A DNA stretch of 10,572 bases from NCBI GenBank assembly GCA_017469605.1, contig JAFUGB010000164.1, positions 1-10,572 of the forward strand, in the 5' to 3' direction. Each line of letters opens with the position of its first letter. The stretch's first letter is position 1. Of this stretch, positions 1-6,703 are shown piece after piece. The notes under the pieces are model-generated. The model was not told the DNA's origin. It did no database searches and saw only the letters and a program-made list of their open reading frames with translations. Position numbers and translations under genes: made by a program. Origin of the DNA: Clostridia bacterium. GTDB taxonomy: Bacteria > Bacillota > Clostridia > Christensenellales > Aristaeellaceae.

Positions 1-692
1 ATGCCGTTGAAAAAACGGGCCGCAGCGTGCTCTTTCTCACCAATAATTCCTCTCGCAGCGCCGATTATTATGTGGAAAAGCTCAAGCGCATGGAGGTGCG
101 CGCGCCATTCCTGCACGTGCTGACCTCGGGCCAGGCCACCGCCCGGTATTGCCTGGAGCGCTTTGCCGGGAAAAAAGCTTTCCTGCTGGGCAATCATATC
201 CTGGCGAACGAGTTTGAAAAGATGGGCGTTCCGGTGGATAACGCCCAGCCGGATTATGTGGTGATCGCCTTTGATACCGAGCTGGACTACGCCAAAATGA
301 CCGCTGTATGCGACGCCGTGCGGGCAGGGCTTCCCTATATTGCTACCCATCCGGATTATAACTGTCCCACCGAAACAGGCTTTATCCCGGATATCGGCGC
401 CATCATCGCCTTCATCAAGGCCAGCACGGGGCGGGAGCCCGATGTGATCATCGGCAAGCCTTACGGCGGTATCGTGCAGGATGCGCTGCGGGTCACCGGC
501 CTGCAAGCCCATGAGCTGGCCATGTGCGGCGACCGGCTGTATATCGATATCGCCACCGGCGTTAACTTTGGCATGACCAGCATCTTGGTGATGAGCGGGG
601 AAACCACCTGGGACGACTTGAAAAAGAGCGGTATCAAACCCCATCTCACCTTTGGGCGGCTGGCCGATATGATTCCGTACCTGGCAGGCTGA
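1..692 (+). CDS. HAD superfamily subfamily IIA phosphatase (NagD/AraL-like), 5'-truncated
   Basis: A cytoplasmic sugar-phosphate or aryl-phosphate phosphatase is likely; the true substrate is unknown. The reading frame is open from base 3 and continues upstream of the window, so the N-terminus with the nucleophile motif DxDGT (about 25-30 residues in this family) is missing. The GTG at 27 lies inside the conserved segment and is not the start. Visible motifs are the family signature FLTNNSSRSADYY (motif II, Thr-Asn-Asn), the motif III lysine in IIGKPYGG (codon 456-458), and motif IV GDRLYIDI (Asp codons 531-533 and 546-548), the Mg2+-binding acids. In most relatives the residue before the second Asp is Thr; here it is Ile. 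An intrinsic terminator follows 17 bp after the stop, so this gene ends the upstream transcription unit and is probably not part of the next operon. Family assignment is firm; specificity is not. Confidence 0.88.
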   Translation, partial: AVEKTGRSVLFLTNNSSRSADYYVEKLKRMEVRAPFLHVLTSGQATARYCLERFAGKKAFLLGNHILANEFEKMGVPVDNAQPDYVVIAFDTELDYAKMTAVCDAVRAGLPYIATHPDYNCPTETGFIPDIGAIIAFIKASTGREPDVIIGKPYGGIVQDALRVTGLQAHELAMCGDRLYIDIATGVNFGMTSILVMSGETTWDDLKKSGIKPHLTFGRLADMIPYLAG

Positions 693-708
693 ACTGAATA
701 AAAATACG

Positions 709-740
709 AGGGGATCTGCGCAAAACAGCGCCCCTTTTTT
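709..740 (+). terminator. Rho-independent terminator of the HAD phosphatase gene
   Basis: AGGGG (709-713) pairs with CCCCT (731-735), and an inner CTG (716-718) pairs with CAG (726-728) around the loop CGCAAAA. An alternative inner GCGC/GCGC pairing is also possible. The 3' arm runs into six consecutive T residues (735-740). The site lies 17 bp after the stop codon. It separates the phosphatase from the regulator promoter that starts at 742. Confidence 0.82.
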
Positions 741-741
741 C

Positions 742-770
742 TTGACTTTTTTGTATAAAAATTGTACACT
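742..770 (+). promoter_or_regulatory. Sigma-A-type promoter of the gntR-pepF operon
   Basis: TTGACT (742-747), 17 bases, then TACACT (765-770). The -35 matches TTGACA at five of six positions and the -10 matches TATAAT at four of six, with optimal spacing. The -35 begins one base after the terminator T-tract. The predicted start of transcription near 777 leaves a short leader before the gntR ribosome binding site at 787-795. Confidence 0.7.
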
Positions 771-778
771 GTATACAG
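761..778. promoter_or_regulatory. Palindromic operator candidate over the gntR promoter -10
   Basis: CTGTATACAG (769-778) is a perfect 10-bp palindrome. It adjoins a second, 6-bp palindrome TGTACA (763-768) that overlaps the -10 element. FCD-subfamily GntR proteins typically bind short palindromes with a GTATAC-like core and commonly repress their own promoter, so the product of the next gene is the natural candidate ligand. The heptamer TGTACAC at 763-769 recurs at 803-809, over the start codon, exactly 40 bp away (about four helical turns). The palindromes are seen directly; binding is inferred. Confidence 0.55.
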
Positions 779-801
779 CCCATTCTAAAGAGGTGTTTTT
801 T

Positions 802-1476
802 ATGTACACGGGGACTTTTGAACTGGCGGAAGAAAGCAAGCCCATCCGCGATATTGCGTATGACAGGCTGAAGCATGCCATTATTACCGGGGAGCTGCCC
901 GCTGGCGCGCGCATCGTGGAGACTACATATGCCGAACAGCTGCATATCAGCCGCACGCCCCTCAGGGAAGCGCTGCGCAAGCTGGAGCGCGATGGCTTGG
1001 TGGAGTATGTGCTCCGCCATGGCGTGGTGGTGCGCGCCTTTACGGTGGCGGATATCGAAGAGATTTTTACCATTCGCAATTCCATGATGATGCTGATTTT
1101 GCCCTCCGTGGTGGCCAATGTTACGGCCAAGGATATCGCGGAGTTCCGGGTGCTGCTGTCTGAAATGGACGTGGCCCAACAGGAGGAGGACTGCGACGCG
1201 CTGGCCAGCTTTAACCGGGCTTTCCACAGCAAGCTGGAGCATCTTTCCGATAAAAAGCGCATCCTGCGCGTGATTGACGACCAGGAGGAATACATCCTGC
1301 GGTTCTCGGCCATTACCATTGCCAGCATTGTGCGGCGTTCCCGTGCGCACCAGGAGCATCATGAAATGGTGGATATGCTGGAAAAGCATGATCTGGAGGG
1401 ACTGGAAAAGCTGATGGCCCACCATCTGGAGGAAAGCAAGCAAACCTGCCTGGCCGCTGTGGCTAACAGAAAATAA
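802..1476 (+). CDS. GntR-family transcriptional regulator, FCD (FadR C-terminal domain) subfamily
   Basis: A DNA-binding repressor or activator whose C-terminal domain senses a small acid, usually with a bound metal. ATG at 802 is chosen because AAAGAGGTG (787-795) sits six bases upstream. The TTG at 742 is in the -35 element and cannot be translated from this promoter. The 224-residue product has the winged helix at about residues 15-80, with the signature SRTPLREALRKLERDGLVE (residues 50-68), then an all-helical FCD domain. Probable metal ligands are N138 (often Asp in the family), H142, H186 and H208. The usual Glu after the linker Arg (R92) is replaced in the RNSMMM stretch, so the ligand pocket may be unusual. 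The stop is 10 bp from the peptidase start, so the two are co-transcribed. Autoregulation is likely from the palindrome on the promoter. The effector cannot be read from sequence. Confidence 0.9.
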   Translation: MYTGTFELAEESKPIRDIAYDRLKHAIITGELPAGARIVETTYAEQLHISRTPLREALRKLERDGLVEYVLRHGVVVRAFTVADIEEIFTIRNSMMMLILPSVVANVTAKDIAEFRVLLSEMDVAQQEEDCDALASFNRAFHSKLEHLSDKKRILRVIDDQEEYILRFSAITIASIVRRSRAHQEHHEMVDMLEKHDLEGLEKLMAHHLEESKQTCLAAVANRK

Positions 1477-1486
1477 AGGAGCAGTT

Positions 1487-3265
1487 ATGAACGGAACCTG
1501 GGCTCTTTCTGTATTTTACCGTGATTTTGACGATGCGCAGATCGAAAGTGACTTTGCGCGCATAAATCAATTGATGCCGCAGATGCAGGCGCTGCTGGCC
1601 AGCGGCAGGGATGCGGTGGCTGTCATGGAGGAATATGCCAGCCATGAAGAGGAATTGCAGCGTCTTTTTGGCAAGCTGGGCAGCTTTGCCAACCTGACGC
1701 TGTCCACCGACGCCGGCAATACCCAGGCCATGCAGCTCATGGACCGGGTGATGCAGCTGTCGGTGCCGGCCAGCATGCTGTCCTCGGCCTACAGCCGCTA
1801 TCTGGGCGCCATGGGCGCGGAAACGCTGGAAGCCGCCATTGCCTCCAGCCCAGCGCTGAACGCCATCGGTTTTTACCTGCGCCGTTCCCGGGACGCGGCC
1901 AAGCATGAGCCCGCGCCTGAAATCGAGGAATGGCTGCTGCGCATGTCGCTGGACGGCGCCAACGCCTTTTCCACCCTGCGCGACCAGCTGGATGCCACCC
2001 TGCTGGTGGATTACCGGGGAGAACAGCTGCCCCTGTCCGCTGTGCGGGGCAAGGCCGAGGATCCCGATCCCCAGGTGCGCCGGGACGCATACCTGGCGGA
2101 GCTGGCCGCCTATAAAAAGATCGAAGTGCCCATGGCCGCTTGCCTGAACGGCATCAAGGGACAGGGGCTGACCATGATCGAAGCTCGGCATTTTGAGAGC
2201 ATTTTGGCCGAATCGCTGTATACCTCCAACATGGATCAGGAAACGCTGGACGCCATGTGGACGGCCTGCCGGGAATCCTTCCCCGCCTTCCGGCGCTATC
2301 TGCGTAAAAAAGGCCAGCTGCTGGGCCATGAGAACGGCCTGCCGTTCTATGATCTGTTTGCGCCGCTGCGCGCGGGGGATACGCCCGCAAAAACCTATAC
2401 GGTGGAGGAAGCCCATGATATCCTGCTGCGGGAGCTGGGCAAGTTTACTCCCGATATGGCCGCTTTTATTGATCATGCCTTCAAAAATAACTGGATCGAT
2501 CTGTTCCCGCGTCCCGGCAAGGGCGGGGGCGCTTTCTGCGCCGGCGTGCCCCATGCCGAGCAAAGCCGCGTGCTGACCAACTTTACCGGCAGCCTGGGCG
2601 ATGTGAGCACGCTGGCCCATGAGCTGGGCCATGCCTGGCATAACAAATGCATGAACGGCCTGCCGCTGGTCATGCGCCATGAGCCCATGCCCCTGGCCGA
2701 AACGGCGTCGATCTTCAATGAAACGCTGCTGGCCAATGCCCTGCGCCAGGGCGTGCCCCATGACCAGCTGCTGGGCCTGCTGGATACCGACCTGCAAAAC
2801 AGCACCCAGGTTGTGGTGGATATCTACAGCCGTTTCCTGTTTGAAAGCGCCGTGGTCGAAGGCAAGAAGACCCATAACCTCAGCGTGGATGAGATGAAGC
2901 AGCTGATGCTGGACGCCCAGGAGCAAAGCTATGGCGACGGCCTGGATCCCGAGTATCGCCATCCCTACATGTGGGCCTGCAAGAGCCATTATTATATTCC
3001 CGGCCTGGGCTTCTATAATTTCCCCTACGCCTTTGGCCTGCTGTTTGGCAAGGGCGTTTATGCCCAGTACCTGGAAAAGGGCGCGGAATTTGTGCCTACC
3101 TATAACCGGCTTCTGCGCGCCTGCGGCTCCGATATGGTTGCCGATGTGGCCGCCAGCGTGGGCATTGATGTGCGCAGCGTGGATTTCTGGCGCGCGTCGC
3201 TCAAAACCATTGAAAAGGATATTGATCTGTTTATTTCCCTGGCGGATGAGCAGCTGAATGCATAA
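1487..3265 (+). CDS. pepF: M3 family zinc oligoendopeptidase F
   Basis: A cytoplasmic zinc metallopeptidase that cleaves short peptides inside its enclosed channel; in relatives it works in peptide turnover and nutrition. The 592-residue length is usual for the PepF branch. The zinc motif HELGHAWH has ligands H378 and H382 with catalytic E379. The third ligand is most probably E405 in LAETASIFNE, 23 residues on, as expected for M3 enzymes. The C-terminal YYIPGLGFYNFPYAFG stretch matches the conserved family region with the substrate-binding His/Tyr residues. There is no signal peptide. AAAGGAG (1475-1481) ends five bases before the ATG and overlaps the gntR stop, so translation is probably coupled to the regulator. 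Downstream, an 81-bp gap with a strong hairpin separates it from the CapA-like gene. The exact PepF clade is uncertain; the M3 assignment is secure. Confidence 0.93.
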   Translation: MNGTWALSVFYRDFDDAQIESDFARINQLMPQMQALLASGRDAVAVMEEYASHEEELQRLFGKLGSFANLTLSTDAGNTQAMQLMDRVMQLSVPASMLSSAYSRYLGAMGAETLEAAIASSPALNAIGFYLRRSRDAAKHEPAPEIEEWLLRMSLDGANAFSTLRDQLDATLLVDYRGEQLPLSAVRGKAEDPDPQVRRDAYLAELAAYKKIEVPMAACLNGIKGQGLTMIEARHFESILAESLYTSNMDQETLDAMWTACRESFPAFRRYLRKKGQLLGHENGLPFYDLFAPLRAGDTPAKTYTVEEAHDILLRELGKFTPDMAAFIDHAFKNNWIDLFPRPGKGGGAFCAGVPHAEQSRVLTNFTGSLGDVSTLAHELGHAWHNKCMNGLPLVMRHEPMPLAETASIFNETLLANALRQGVPHDQLLGLLDTDLQNSTQVVVDIYSRFLFESAVVEGKKTHNLSVDEMKQLMLDAQEQSYGDGLDPEYRHPYMWACKSHYYIPGLGFYNFPYAFGLLFGKGVYAQYLEKGAEFVPTYNRLLRACGSDMVADVAASVGIDVRSVDFWRASLKTIEKDIDLFISLADEQLNA

Positions 3266-3273
3266 GATTTGAC

Positions 3274-3333
3274 CGGCCTTTTCCCTGCGCAGGCACCGTT
3301 TGCCGAACGGGGAAAGGCTGTTCTGTTTGTTTA
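3274..3333 (+). terminator. Hairpin between pepF and capA-like gene, possible attenuator
   Basis: CGGCCTTTTCCC (3274-3285) pairs with GGGGAAAGGCTG (3309-3320) as a 12-bp stem with two G-U pairs. The loop holds a nested GGCA/TGCC stem (3292-3295 with 3300-3303 or close). The following TTCTGTTTGTTT is T-rich but interrupted, so termination would be incomplete. The element begins nine bases after the pepF stop and ends just before the GGAGGA site of the next gene. No promoter is obvious in the gap, so the downstream genes probably depend on readthrough. Confidence 0.5.
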
Positions 3334-3346
3334 CGGAGGATACAAC

Positions 3347-4504
3347 ATGAAAAAGGCGCGCCTGATCGTTTTTTTGACGGCAGTCCTGCTTTGCCTTGGC
3401 CTTTTGTCCGGATGGGCGGAGGAAGAGGAAACCAGTTTTCAGCAGCTGATGCAGGTGGAAACGCCTGCTCCCTCTCCCGCGCCGGAGGAGGGGCTGCCCG
3501 TTGTGGTTACGCCCACCCCCGCGCCTGAGATCCGCTATGAGGCCGACGGCAGTGTGATAATCACCCTTTCCGCCGTGGGCGATGTGACCATTGGCCGCAA
3601 CGTGCAGAGCAGTTCCACCATTTTTCAAAAGGAAATGGCCCGACAGGGGGACGACATCAATTTTATTTTCCGCAATATCAAGGGCATTTTTGAAAGCGAC
3701 GATCTGACCATCGTCAATTTTGAAGGCGTGCTGGCGGACAGCTATTCCATTCCCAGCCGGAAAAGGGAAAATTCCTTCCTGTTCCTGGCTCCGCCTTCCT
3801 ATGCGTCCGTCCTGAGCGACAACAGCGTGGAAGTTGCCACCATTGAGAATAACCATATTGACGATTTTGGCGATCAGGGACGCGCCGATACCCAGGCCGC
3901 TCTGGACGCGGTGGGAGTCCAATGGGCGGATGAATTCCACAGAACGGTATATGAAAGCCAGGGGATTCGCGTGGCGGTGCTGGCGTATAAAACCTTTGAT
4001 TACTATACCACGCTGTTTGAAAAGGTGCCGCGGGAGATTGCCGAGGCGCGCCGGGAGGCCGATTTGGTGGTCTGCTGCTTCCATTGGGGAGCTGAAAAGG
4101 ATTACGCGCCCAATGCCAACCAGCAAAAGCTGGGCCGTCTGGCCATCGATTCGGGCGCCGATCTGGTGATCGGCCATCACAGCCACCGCATCAATCCCAT
4201 TGAGCAGTATAACGGCAAGTATATCGTCTATTCGGTGGGAAATTTCTCCTTTGCCGGCAACAGCAAGCCTGATGATATGTCCACCTTTATCTTCCAGACC
4301 CGTTTTCGAATTAAGGAAGGAGAAATCATTGCCAACCCCTTCCGCATTATTCCGTGCCGCATTTCTTCCAAGGCCAATGAAAATGACTTTGCGCCCACGC
4401 CCTACGATAATGACCTGCAGATCAATAACGTGATCAACACCATGTTAAAAAACGGCAGCAAACTGGAATATGCCGTAAGCGATTATCCGCTGGATTGGGA
4501 GTGA
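3347..4504 (+). CDS. Secreted CapA-family protein (poly-gamma-glutamate synthesis CapA/PgsA-like metallophosphatase fold)
   Basis: Exported protein of the CapA family, a metallophosphoesterase-like fold linked in some species to poly-gamma-glutamate capsule; many members have no known function. ATG 3347 is chosen because GGAGGA (3335-3340) lies six bases upstream and it opens directly on a signal peptide: KKAR, a hydrophobic run at residues 6-20, and probable cleavage after GWA (A24). An acidic and Pro/Thr-rich linker (about 25-62) follows. The domain motifs are in order: GDVTIGRN (D79), NFEG (124-127), NNH (168-170), HWGAE (246-250) and GHHSHR (276-281), then the VYSVGNFSF strand. These are the family's metal and active-site positions. 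The protein is 385 residues. No pgsB/pgsC-like genes are nearby, so capsule synthesis is not supported by context. The stop is 4 bp from pyrR. Confidence 0.87.
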   Translation: MKKARLIVFLTAVLLCLGLLSGWAEEEETSFQQLMQVETPAPSPAPEEGLPVVVTPTPAPEIRYEADGSVIITLSAVGDVTIGRNVQSSSTIFQKEMARQGDDINFIFRNIKGIFESDDLTIVNFEGVLADSYSIPSRKRENSFLFLAPPSYASVLSDNSVEVATIENNHIDDFGDQGRADTQAALDAVGVQWADEFHRTVYESQGIRVAVLAYKTFDYYTTLFEKVPREIAEARREADLVVCCFHWGAEKDYAPNANQQKLGRLAIDSGADLVIGHHSHRINPIEQYNGKYIVYSVGNFSFAGNSKPDDMSTFIFQTRFRIKEGEIIANPFRIIPCRISSKANENDFAPTPYDNDLQINNVINTMLKNGSKLEYAVSDYPLDWE

Positions 4505-4508
4505 TGCC

Positions 4509-5051
4509 ATGCCCACCGTAAAAGCGACCCTGATGGAGGAGACGGCCATTGGCCGGGCGTTGTCGCGCATTGCCCATGAAATTGTGGAGCGCAACGACGG
4601 CGTTGAAAATGTGGCGCTCATCGGCATCCGCCGCCGGGGAGTGCCCCTGGCCCGGATGATCGCCGCCAACATCGCCCAGTTCGAGCGGGTACAGGTGCCC
4701 GTGGGCGAGCTGGATATCATGCTGTACCGGGATGATCTGACTGCCATCAGCGATATGCCCCAGGTGAATAACACCAACGTCCCCTTCAGCGTTACCGATA
4801 AGCGCCTGGTGATCGTGGATGATGTGCTGTATACCGGCCGCACGGCCCGGGCTGCCATCGATGCCATTTTTGCCTTGGGCAGGCCGGCCATGATCCAACT
4901 GGCCGTTCTGGTGGATCGGGGACACAGGGAGCTGCCCATCCGGGCCGATTATGTGGGCAAAAATATTCCCACCTCCCATAGCGAGGTGGTGGCGGTGCAG
5001 CTGCCGGAATATGATGGTGAAACAGCGGTCAGGATATTGACAAAAGATTAA
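4509..5051 (+). CDS. pyrR: Bifunctional pyr operon regulator / uracil phosphoribosyltransferase PyrR
   Basis: PyrR binds UMP and attenuates pyrimidine biosynthesis mRNA in Gram-positive bacteria, and has weak uracil phosphoribosyltransferase activity. The 180-residue product has the usual length and the family landmarks: LIGIRRRGVPLA near residue 38, GELDIMLYRDDL, and the PRPP-binding loop VIVDDVLYTGRTARAA (residues 101-116, D104 and D105). The C-terminal LVDRGHRELPIRADYVGKN is also characteristic. The start follows the CapA stop by 4 bp, with GGGAG (4497-4501) inside the upstream gene seven bases before the ATG, so translation is likely coupled. No pyrimidine biosynthesis genes or recognisable PyrR-binding leader are present in this window. 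Its targets must be elsewhere. Confidence 0.95.
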   Translation: MPTVKATLMEETAIGRALSRIAHEIVERNDGVENVALIGIRRRGVPLARMIAANIAQFERVQVPVGELDIMLYRDDLTAISDMPQVNNTNVPFSVTDKRLVIVDDVLYTGRTARAAIDAIFALGRPAMIQLAVLVDRGHRELPIRADYVGKNIPTSHSEVVAVQLPEYDGETAVRILTKD

Positions 5052-5064
5052 AGGATGTGTACCC

Positions 5065-6006
5065 ATGCGCGGGAAAATTGTATTGCTTTATGAATCGGAG
5101 CGCGGCAAAGCGCTGTGCGACGCCGCCTCCTATGTGCTTACGCAGATTGCCGTGGCCTTTGGGCATACGCTGTCCATGCCCATGCGCCGCTGTGACAGGA
5201 CGGCGGCGGTCACCGATGATATCGCCGGCTTGTGCGATGGCGCGGCCTGCGTCCTGGCGGGGGAAAGCAGCCTGCAATGCCTGCCCGCGCTGGCGGAGGA
5301 AATGGGCTGCCTGTGCCGTGAACGTGAGCTTCGCTATACCCATTTGATTGAAAACCGCGCGCTGATGGGCGCTGCCGGGCCGCTGAATGCCGTACTGGTG
5401 CAGGCGCTCAGCGGCAGTGAGGATAGCCTGCGCTCGGCGGCGGTACAGGCGTATGCCGTTTCCGCCCGGGACAGCCTGCCCATTACGCAGGTTCCGCCCA
5501 GCGGCAAGCTGGCCGACGGCTGGAAAAAGGCCATGGAGCGCGCCGACAGCATCACCGCGCCCTTTCATGCCCGGGAAACATCCCTGCAGCAGATGATACC
5601 TGATATGGTGTACCGCCCTTCCCGTATGGGCGTGATCCTCTGCCCGCCCTATGCGGGCGGCATCCTGGCCGAAGCTGCCGCCGCGCTGTGCGGCGGGGCG
5701 GGCATATGCTATGACGCCTACCTGGGCGGCGAGTGCGGCATCTATGCGCCCCTGCGCCAGGAGAGCGATGATGTGGATCCCTTTGGCATGCTGCGCGCTG
5801 TGTACAGGATGCTTCGGGATACGCTGAAGCTGGAGCGCGAAGCCGCCTGCGTGGAAGCGGCCATCCGCAATGTGCTTCAGGCGGGCTGGCGCACGGGGGA
5901 TATTGCCCGGGAGGGGGTAAAGTCCCTGATCGCTGATCAGATCATCGATCTTATCTGCCAGCAGATTGAAGTGGCGGGGGAATGGATCAATAATAATAAA
6001 AACTGA
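5065..6006 (+). CDS. Degenerate isopropylmalate/isocitrate dehydrogenase-fold protein, probable pseudoenzyme
   Basis: Not a recognisable named gene. The C-terminal half resembles LeuB throughout. GVILCPPYAGGILAEAAA (residues 189-206) parallels the LeuB strand around NLFGDILSDE; GICYDAYLGGECGIYAPL parallels GMLPSASL...GLYEP; and EAAIRNVLQAGWRTGDIARE ends with the family signature RTGD (276-279). Key residues are lost. GDILSD is GGILAE (198-203), so a metal-binding Asp is Gly and another is Glu. The VDKANVL catalytic-lysine segment reads VPPSGKL (143-149). The NAD-site GSAPDIAGK segment reads roughly QESDDVDP and is shortened. The N-terminus lacks the GDGIGPE loop (LLYESERGKA instead). At 313 residues it is about 40-50 shorter than LeuB. 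AAAGGA (5050-5055) overlaps the pyrR stop, nine bases before ATG, so it is co-expressed with pyrR. Reading-frame integrity argues for a retained, non-dehydrogenase role. The homology was read by eye. Confidence 0.7.
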   Translation: MRGKIVLLYESERGKALCDAASYVLTQIAVAFGHTLSMPMRRCDRTAAVTDDIAGLCDGAACVLAGESSLQCLPALAEEMGCLCRERELRYTHLIENRALMGAAGPLNAVLVQALSGSEDSLRSAAVQAYAVSARDSLPITQVPPSGKLADGWKKAMERADSITAPFHARETSLQQMIPDMVYRPSRMGVILCPPYAGGILAEAAAALCGGAGICYDAYLGGECGIYAPLRQESDDVDPFGMLRAVYRMLRDTLKLEREAACVEAAIRNVLQAGWRTGDIAREGVKSLIADQIIDLICQQIEVAGEWINNNKN

Positions 6007-6025
6007 TCCCGGGCGCTGCCTGTGA

Positions 6026-6703
6026 TTATCCCCTCATCTCCCGCAGCAGTGCTTTTTGTTCCGGCGGGATGCGGTAGCTTTCTATGGCCTTTTGGATGGC
6101 TTTGTTGTGCGTCCAGGGGGCCAGCTTTTTATTTTGGAGAAAGGAGAGGGCCGCGGCGTATTGCTTGGCCAGCGCCGTGGCGAAATACCAGGCGATCATC
6201 ATATTGATATAGTATTCCTCAGACCGCAGCGTAGCCACCCAGTCCAGGTATTTCGGATCAAAGGCGTCATCCAGATACCAGCGCATCAGCATGCCGATGC
6301 CAAAACGACAGGTGTATGTGTGATTGCTTTCCATCCAGCGGCGGATATGGGGCAGCAGCTCCGGCAAATGCTTTTTAAAGCACTTGGGGCTCATGATATC
6401 GCAGGTGGCCCAGTTATCCACAAAAGGCAAAAAACAGTCAAGGGCATGGATACAGGCATCAAAATCCTTGATTTGTTCAACCAGGACGGCGTGCAGGTTG
6501 TTTTCGTCAAAATAATCGTGGGGCAGACGTTCCATAAATTCCGCTGCTTCAGGCGAGCCCCGCAGCGCTTTTGCCAGCTTGCGGATCTCCGGCGTTCGGA
6601 CCCCCAGAAAGCGGTCGCGGTCAATTCCCGGCGTCAGCCTGGCCTGGAAGGCGGCGTTGCCCGGATCGCGCAGCGCCAGCAGCTGTTCACCGATATCAGG
6701 CAT
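6026..6703 (-). CDS. AlkD-like DNA alkylation repair protein (HEAT-like DNA glycosylase)
   Basis: A cytoplasmic monofunctional DNA glycosylase that excises alkylated bases such as N3- and N7-alkylpurines, leaving an abasic site. The 225-residue all-helical protein has the family landmarks FLGVRTPEIRKLAK (32-45), FVDNWATCDIMSP (94-106), a segment ending CRFGIGMLMRWYLDD (132-146), EYYINMMIAWYFATALAK (163-180) and WTHNKAIQKAIESYRI (197-212). W98, D102 and R133 occupy the positions of the catalytic Trp, Asp and Arg of Bacillus cereus AlkD, so it is probably active. Its ATG overlaps the last eight bases of the preceding TIM-barrel gene (ATGCCTGA), and GGAAAGGGG inside that gene lies eight bases upstream, so translation is coupled. 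It converges on the LeuB-like gene with a 19-bp gap; no U-tract terminator is visible between them. Confidence 0.88.
   Translation of the reverse strand: MPDIGEQLLALRDPGNAAFQARLTPGIDRDRFLGVRTPEIRKLAKALRGSPEAAEFMERLPHDYFDENNLHAVLVEQIKDFDACIHALDCFLPFVDNWATCDIMSPKCFKKHLPELLPHIRRWMESNHTYTCRFGIGMLMRWYLDDAFDPKYLDWVATLRSEEYYINMMIAWYFATALAKQYAAALSFLQNKKLAPWTHNKAIQKAIESYRIPPEQKALLREMRG

Noticed and set aside
742..801. Upstream TTG start that would add 20 residues to the GntR protein
   Set aside because: It lies in the -35 element and before the predicted transcription start; the ATG at 802 has a proper ribosome binding site.
1463..4186. 907-codon open frame on the minus strand opposite pepF and the capA-like gene
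   Set aside because: It is antisense to two well-conserved genes, its translation is low-complexity His/Gln/Gly-rich with no domain, and it has no ribosome binding site. Long antisense frames are expected in GC-rich coding DNA.
3347..4504. Poly-gamma-glutamate capsule locus
   Set aside because: Only the CapA-like component is present, with no CapB, CapC or CapE-like neighbour, so capsule synthesis is not supported.
6007..6025. Bidirectional terminator between the convergent LeuB-like and AlkD-like genes
   Set aside because: The 19-bp gap has only a three-pair GGC/GCC stem and no T-tract on either strand.
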